A DNA stretch of 64,000 nt from Maylandia zebra (lineage: Eukaryota > Chordata > Actinopteri > Cichliformes > Cichlidae): contig NC_135177.1 of assembly GCF_041146795.1 (NCBI RefSeq), positions 7,914,560-7,978,559 on the forward strand. The letters are read 5' to 3'. Positions 60,162 to 64,000 of the stretch are shown piece after piece; the first letter of the stretch is position 1; every line of letters begins with the position of its first letter. The position numbers and the translations under genes were made by a program. Below the pieces are notes generated by a model that saw only the letters and a program-made list of their open reading frames with translations, ran no database searches and was not told where the DNA came from.

Positions 60162-61721
60162 CAGGGAGTGCAGAATTATTAGGTAAATGAGTATTTTGTC
60201 CACATCATCCTCTTCATGCATGTTGTCTTACTCCAAGCTGTATAGGCCCGAAAGCCTACTACCAATTAAGCATATTAGGTGATGTGCATCTCTGTAATGA
60301 GAAGGGGTGTGGTCTAATGACATCAACACCCTATATCAGGTGTGCATAATTATTAGGCAACGTCCTTTCCTTTGGCAAAATGGGTCAAAAGAAGGACTTG
60401 ACAGGCTCAGAAAAGTCAAAAATAGTGAGATATCTTGCAGAGGGATGCAGCAGTCTCAAAATTGCAAAGCTTCTGAAGCGTGATCATCGAACAATTAAGC
60501 GTTTCATTCAAAATAGTCAACAGGGTCGCAAGAAGCGTGTGGAAAAACCAAGGCGCAAAATAACTGCCCATGAACTGGGAAAAGTCAAGCGTGCAGCTGC
60601 CAAGATGCCACTTGCCACCAGTTTGGCCATATTTCAGAGCTGCAACATCACTGGAGTGCCCAAAAGCACAAGGTGTGCAATACTCAGAGACATGGCCAAG
60701 GTAAGAAAGGCTGAAAGACGACCACCACTGAACAAGACACACAAGCTGAAACGTCAAGACTGGGCCAAGAAATATCTCAAGACTGGTTTTTCTAAGGTTT
60801 TATGGACTGATGAAATGAGAGTGAGTCTTGATGGGCCAGATGGATGGGCCCGCGGCTGGATTGGTAAAGGGCAGAGAGCTCCAGTCCGACTCAGACGCCA
60901 GCAAGGTGGAGGTGGAGTACTGGTTTGGGCTGGTATCATCAAAGATGAGCTTGTGGGGCCTTTTCGGGTTGAGGATGGAGTCGAGCTCAACTCCCAGTCC
61001 TGCTGCCAGTTTCTGGAAGACACATTCTTCAAGCAGTGGTACAGGAAGAAGTCTGCATCCTTCAAGAAAAACATGATTTTCATGCAGGACAATGCTCCAT
61101 CACACGCGCCCAAGTACTCCACAGCGTGGCTGGCAAGAAAGGGTATAAAAGAAGAAAAACTAATGACATGGCCACCTTGTTCACCTGATCTGAACCCCAT
61201 TGAGAACCTGTGGTCCATCATCAAATGTGAGATTTACAAGGAGGGAAAACAGTACACCTCTCTGAACAGTGTCTGGGAGGCTGTGGTTGCTGCTGCACGC
61301 AATGTTGATGGTGAACAGATCAAAACACTGACAGAATCCATGGATGGCAGGCTTTTGAGTGTCCTTGCAAAGAAAGGTGGCTATATTGGTCGCTGATTTG
61401 TTTTTTTGTTTTTGAATGTCAGAAATGTATATTTGTGAATGTGGAGATGTTATATTGGTTTCACTAGTAAAAATAAATAATTGAAATGGGTATATATTTG
61501 TTTTTTGTTAAGTTGCCTAATAATTATGCACAGTAATAGTCACCTGCACACACAGATATCCCCCTAAAATAGCTAAAACTAAAAACAAACTAAAAACTAC
61601 TTCCAAAAACATTCAGCTTTGATATTAATGAGTTTTTTGGGTTCATTGAGAACATGGTTGTTGTTCAATAATAAAATTATTCCTCAAAAATACAACTTGC
61701 CTAATAATTCTGCACTCCCTG
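60162..61721 (+). mobile_element. Intact Tc1/mariner transposon, DD37E type
   Basis: 1,560 bp, flanked by TA (60160-60161 and 61722-61723). The ends CAGGGAGTGCAGAATTATTA are exact inverted copies for at least 22 bp. A related inner motif GTGCATAATTATTAGGCAAC occurs at 60341-60360 and inverted at 61512-61531, giving an outer-and-inner binding-site layout like the IR/DR of Sleeping Beauty. It encloses one uninterrupted transposase gene. Confidence 0.96.
60380..61396 (+). CDS. Tc1/mariner transposase, DD37E, full length
   Basis: 338 residues, one exon, no stops. The N-terminal HTH reads KSKIVRYLAEGCSSLKIAKL and LKRDHRTIKRFI, with a basic KRVEKPRRK linker. Catalytic acids: D144 in VLWTDEM, D237 in FMQDNAPSHA, E275 in SPDLNPIENLW. 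Thirty-seven residues separate D237 and E275 (Tc1 has 34), so this is the DD37E class. The glycine-rich box (RRQQGGGGVLVWAGI) is present. It catalyses cut-and-paste excision and insertion at TA. Everything needed looks intact, so the copy may be, or recently was, active. The 338-aa length is normal for the superfamily. Confidence 0.96.
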   Translation: MGQKKDLTGSEKSKIVRYLAEGCSSLKIAKLLKRDHRTIKRFIQNSQQGRKKRVEKPRRKITAHELGKVKRAAAKMPLATSLAIFQSCNITGVPKSTRCAILRDMAKVRKAERRPPLNKTHKLKRQDWAKKYLKTGFSKVLWTDEMRVSLDGPDGWARGWIGKGQRAPVRLRRQQGGGGVLVWAGIIKDELVGPFRVEDGVELNSQSCCQFLEDTFFKQWYRKKSASFKKNMIFMQDNAPSHAPKYSTAWLARKGIKEEKLMTWPPCSPDLNPIENLWSIIKCEIYKEGKQYTSLNSVWEAVVAAARNVDGEQIKTLTESMDGRLLSVLAKKGGYIGR

Positions 61722-62551
61722 TAGAAGTAAAGCAAGTGTGTAAGTTCAACTCTGAATGTTTGTATAGCTTTTTCACATTAAGCTTAACAACTGATTTATG
61801 GAGCCACAGCTGGACTGGCCATCGGAATTTTATGTTTAGGCGAAAAGGAATCGATTTCTCCCGGACTTCAGCGAGAGTGAAACAAAGACACAAAGCTGGA
61901 GTTATTCTGTGTCTTTGCTGCACAGCTGCCTCTTCTCCTCTCATTCTCTCCCCCTCCCTCTCCTGTTGCTACTTCAATCATGAAACTGATCAATGATCAA
62001 CTGATCGGCTTTTCTCTCTTGTTTGTTTATCACCCACTTTGCGCCAGAAAGAGGAAACCGCCGGATGTTGCGTTAATCAACAGCAGCACGTTTAAGCTTG
62101 ATCAGCTGTTGTTAGAATTTATTTAATATTAATTTCTAGTATCAGCTGATGTTTGCTGGAGCCACAGATGTAAAGCTGCTGGTCATGATGTCGGTTTGGA
62201 TATGTGGTAAGAGGGAAACATGAAGATGAAACCAGGAGATGTCCTTACTGAATCATCAGAGCTGAACAGGTGATGGGGAAACAGGTTTACCTTTTAGGTG
62301 ACATGAATGAGTTATGAACTGTTTCTGAGAGACAAATAACACCAGGATCCTTTTCTATGTAGCAGACAGGGAGGAGGGTGGGTGGTGGTTCCCTATTTTG
62401 TGGCTGGTTATTAGTTAGGTTGTTTAATATTTCCGCTAAGTACTCTTTAGAATACCAGAATTGGGAGGATGGTGCAGGTTTAAGTTTATTAGATTGATCA
62501 GTGTAGCTGAACTATGAAATATTTTGGGTGCAGTGTATTTTTTGGATACAG

Positions 62552-62660
62552 CAGGGTTCGTACGGGTGCTTGAAATCCTTGAAAATGCTTGACTTTTAAT
62601 GTTGTCCTTTTAAGGTTTGAAAAGTGCTTGAATTTCAGATGTGGTGCTTAAAAGTGCTTG
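62552..62660. repeat. Transposon-end-like repeat
   Basis: CAGGGTTCGTACGGGTGCTT and following TTGAAATCCTTGAAAATGC is a widespread fish transposon end with GTGCTTGAA repeats; superfamily not assigned. Confidence 0.5.
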
Positions 62661-63131
62661 AAAGTGTAACTGTATTTCATTCACCACAAATAACTATCTG
62701 ATTGAATAGTTTTCTTATCAGACAGAGAAATAAAATGAGTCGCAAAATGTAAAAGCAAATTTTCCCCGCCTGGGCTGCCTTGCACCTCTGTCTGTTTCAA
62801 CGTGTGACCCCGCCCCTCCCTCGGACAGTCGGGGGTGAGTGCGCTAACATACCTGTAGGTTGCTGTTTTAATGAGTGTTTGATGGAAAACGACAATGGCG
62901 GAGTTTGCGCTCTGCATGATAGGTGAGTCCTAGTAAATAATTTTCCAGTACGTGTACGTTACTGGAGAAATGATTGAAATGCACTGAGTGTGATGCAGTA
63001 TTGCAGTGCTATTATGGAATATGCTGTGAACTTAGGTAACATCACTTAGCAGTAATATGAGTCAATTTACTCAAGTGAAAGCTTTAAACATTAGCCGATA
63101 CATAACTAGCTAACTTAAGGCTTTCTGATTA
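62661..63131. other. Non-coding, nothing assigned
   Basis: No ORF with motifs. Confidence 0.4.
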
Positions 63132-64000
63132 ACCCTCTGGGGTCGACGGACTCAGAGTCTCCGTTTCAACTTGGGTCGAACGTGCGGACTTCAAGCTATA
63201 TACCAACTTTTAAATAGTGTTGATAGGCCACGTAAAACTGATGTTTTCTTGTTTTGTTTTTTTTCTGAATAAGACAGTGGCGTTTACTCTGGGAAGAAAC
63301 GGTAAAAACTGTGTTTTCTAAGGAGAGCGCTAGCAAACACGCTTTGCTTATGAGTGAAAAAAAAGAAAAACCCTCCATCCCTATTGGTGGAAAAATTTAC
63401 CATGTCGACCAATCAAAAAATGATATGGCAACATGTGGCATTCGTGGCTCAAGAGTTGGAAGTTCACCTTGTAATCGGAAGGTTGCCAGTTCGAGCCCCG
63501 GCTTGGACAGCCTCGGTCATTGTGTCCTTGGGCAAGACACTTCACCCGTTGCCTACTGGTGGTGGTCAGAGGGCCCGGTGGCGCCAGTGTCCGGCAGCCT
63601 CGCCTCTGTCACTGCGCCCCAGGGCGGCTGTGGTTACTATGTAGCTTGCCATCACCAGTGTGTGAATGTGTGTGTGTGAATGGGTGGATGACTGAATGTG
63701 TAAAGCGCTTTGGGTCCTTAGGGACTAGTAAAGTGCTTTACAAATACAGGCCATTTATCATTTGGTTGTTTGGGAAGAGAGGGAAGTTTTAGTGACCAGC
63801 GAGAGAGAGCGAGAGGGAGAGTGTTTTGATATGTGAGAGATTTGTGATGTTTACCGTGTTTGGAGTATTGAGTTAGTGTGTTCTCTAGTGTAGTTAGTGT
63901 GTAGTGTAGTTTTTTGTTTTGTTTTGTGTGTCAGTTCTACTAGTGAACGTCACAATTGGTGCTAAAAAGCCACCAAAGGCACATTGCAGTGACACAACTG
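63132..64000 (+). mobile_element. piggyBac-like element end, cut by window
   Basis: It starts TTAACCCTCTGGGGTCGACG, the TTAA target and CCCT terminus expected of piggyBac. The interior matches 30640-31080. A SINE is inserted at 63443. No transposase is reached before the window ends. Confidence 0.6.
63443..63758 (+). mobile_element. tRNA-derived SINE (AFC-like), complete copy
   Basis: It begins CGTGGCTCAAGAGTTGG, has B box AGTTCGAGCCC, and ends AAATACAGGCCATTTAT. CATT flanks it at 63439-63442 and 63759-63762. Nearly identical to the split copy at 16421-21243; the second half here gives the order used to reconstruct that split. Confidence 0.92.

Larger units (their letters stand above)
59868..62555. 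mobile_element. hAT fragment interrupted by the DD37E Tc1 element
   Basis: It starts TAGACATGGAGAGATCCGAT and then ACGTATCGGTATCGGTCCGA, a known hAT-like end. The interior resumes after 61723 with GAAGTAAAGCAAGTGTGTAA. The right terminus is not identified, so the end is approximate. Confidence 0.55.

Overview
The window looks like teleost fish nuclear DNA, most likely from a cichlid. It has spliced vertebrate genes, fish-type Tc1, hAT, piggyBac-like and P-element-like transposons, L1 and L2/Rex1-like LINEs, and at least two copies of a tRNA-derived SINE that I recall as the African-cichlid AFC type (recalled, not searched). No bacterial-style operons, origins or CRISPR arrays are present.

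Layout. 1-1365: the end of a decayed Tc1-like transposon, lying in an intron of the next gene. 1559-4990 (+): the last eight coding exons and 3' UTR of ATP6V1C1 (V-ATPase subunit C). 4991-12960: mostly non-coding, with a hAT MITE, a decayed tyrosine-recombinase-like gene and a frameshifted Ty3/gypsy pol fragment. 12977-14068 (+): an intact chemerin/formyl-peptide-type GPCR. 14069-16400: non-coding, with a 46-bp perfect palindrome and Tc1-type MITEs. 16401-28822: a nested transposon stack. A DNA transposon contains a SINE, which contains a complete-ended LTR retrotransposon; next to it an L1 fragment is split by a hAT element that itself carries a hAT MITE. 31974-33740 (+): a P-element/THAP9-like transposase with a single nonsense codon. 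35541-37053: an SGNH-like fragment and a hAT relic that kept a BED finger. 37377-46483 (-): a decayed multi-exon gene of a SAM-domain family that is multicopy in fish. One exon is split by a 5.8-kb L1 with a 13-bp target duplication, and another by a LINE 3' end.

46802-47080 (+): the terminal exon of an axonemal dynein heavy chain, with four copies of a 15-bp in-frame repeat at the C-terminus. 50225-58745 (+): a fish NLR gene with duplicated candidate 5' UTR exons, duplicated CCAAT-type modules, three tandem 132-bp exons, a RING exon and a FISNA-NACHT exon; no LRR exons follow in the window. 58793-64000: hAT relics, an intact Tc1/mariner of DD37E spacing (60162-61721), and a piggyBac-like end that carries a SINE.

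The genes do not form a joint pathway. V-ATPase, a chemoattractant GPCR, dynein and an NLR are independent host loci embedded in transposon-rich DNA. I found no convincing new multi-gene system. The most informative items are the DD37E element, the P-like element, the transposon archaeology and the NLR exon expansion.
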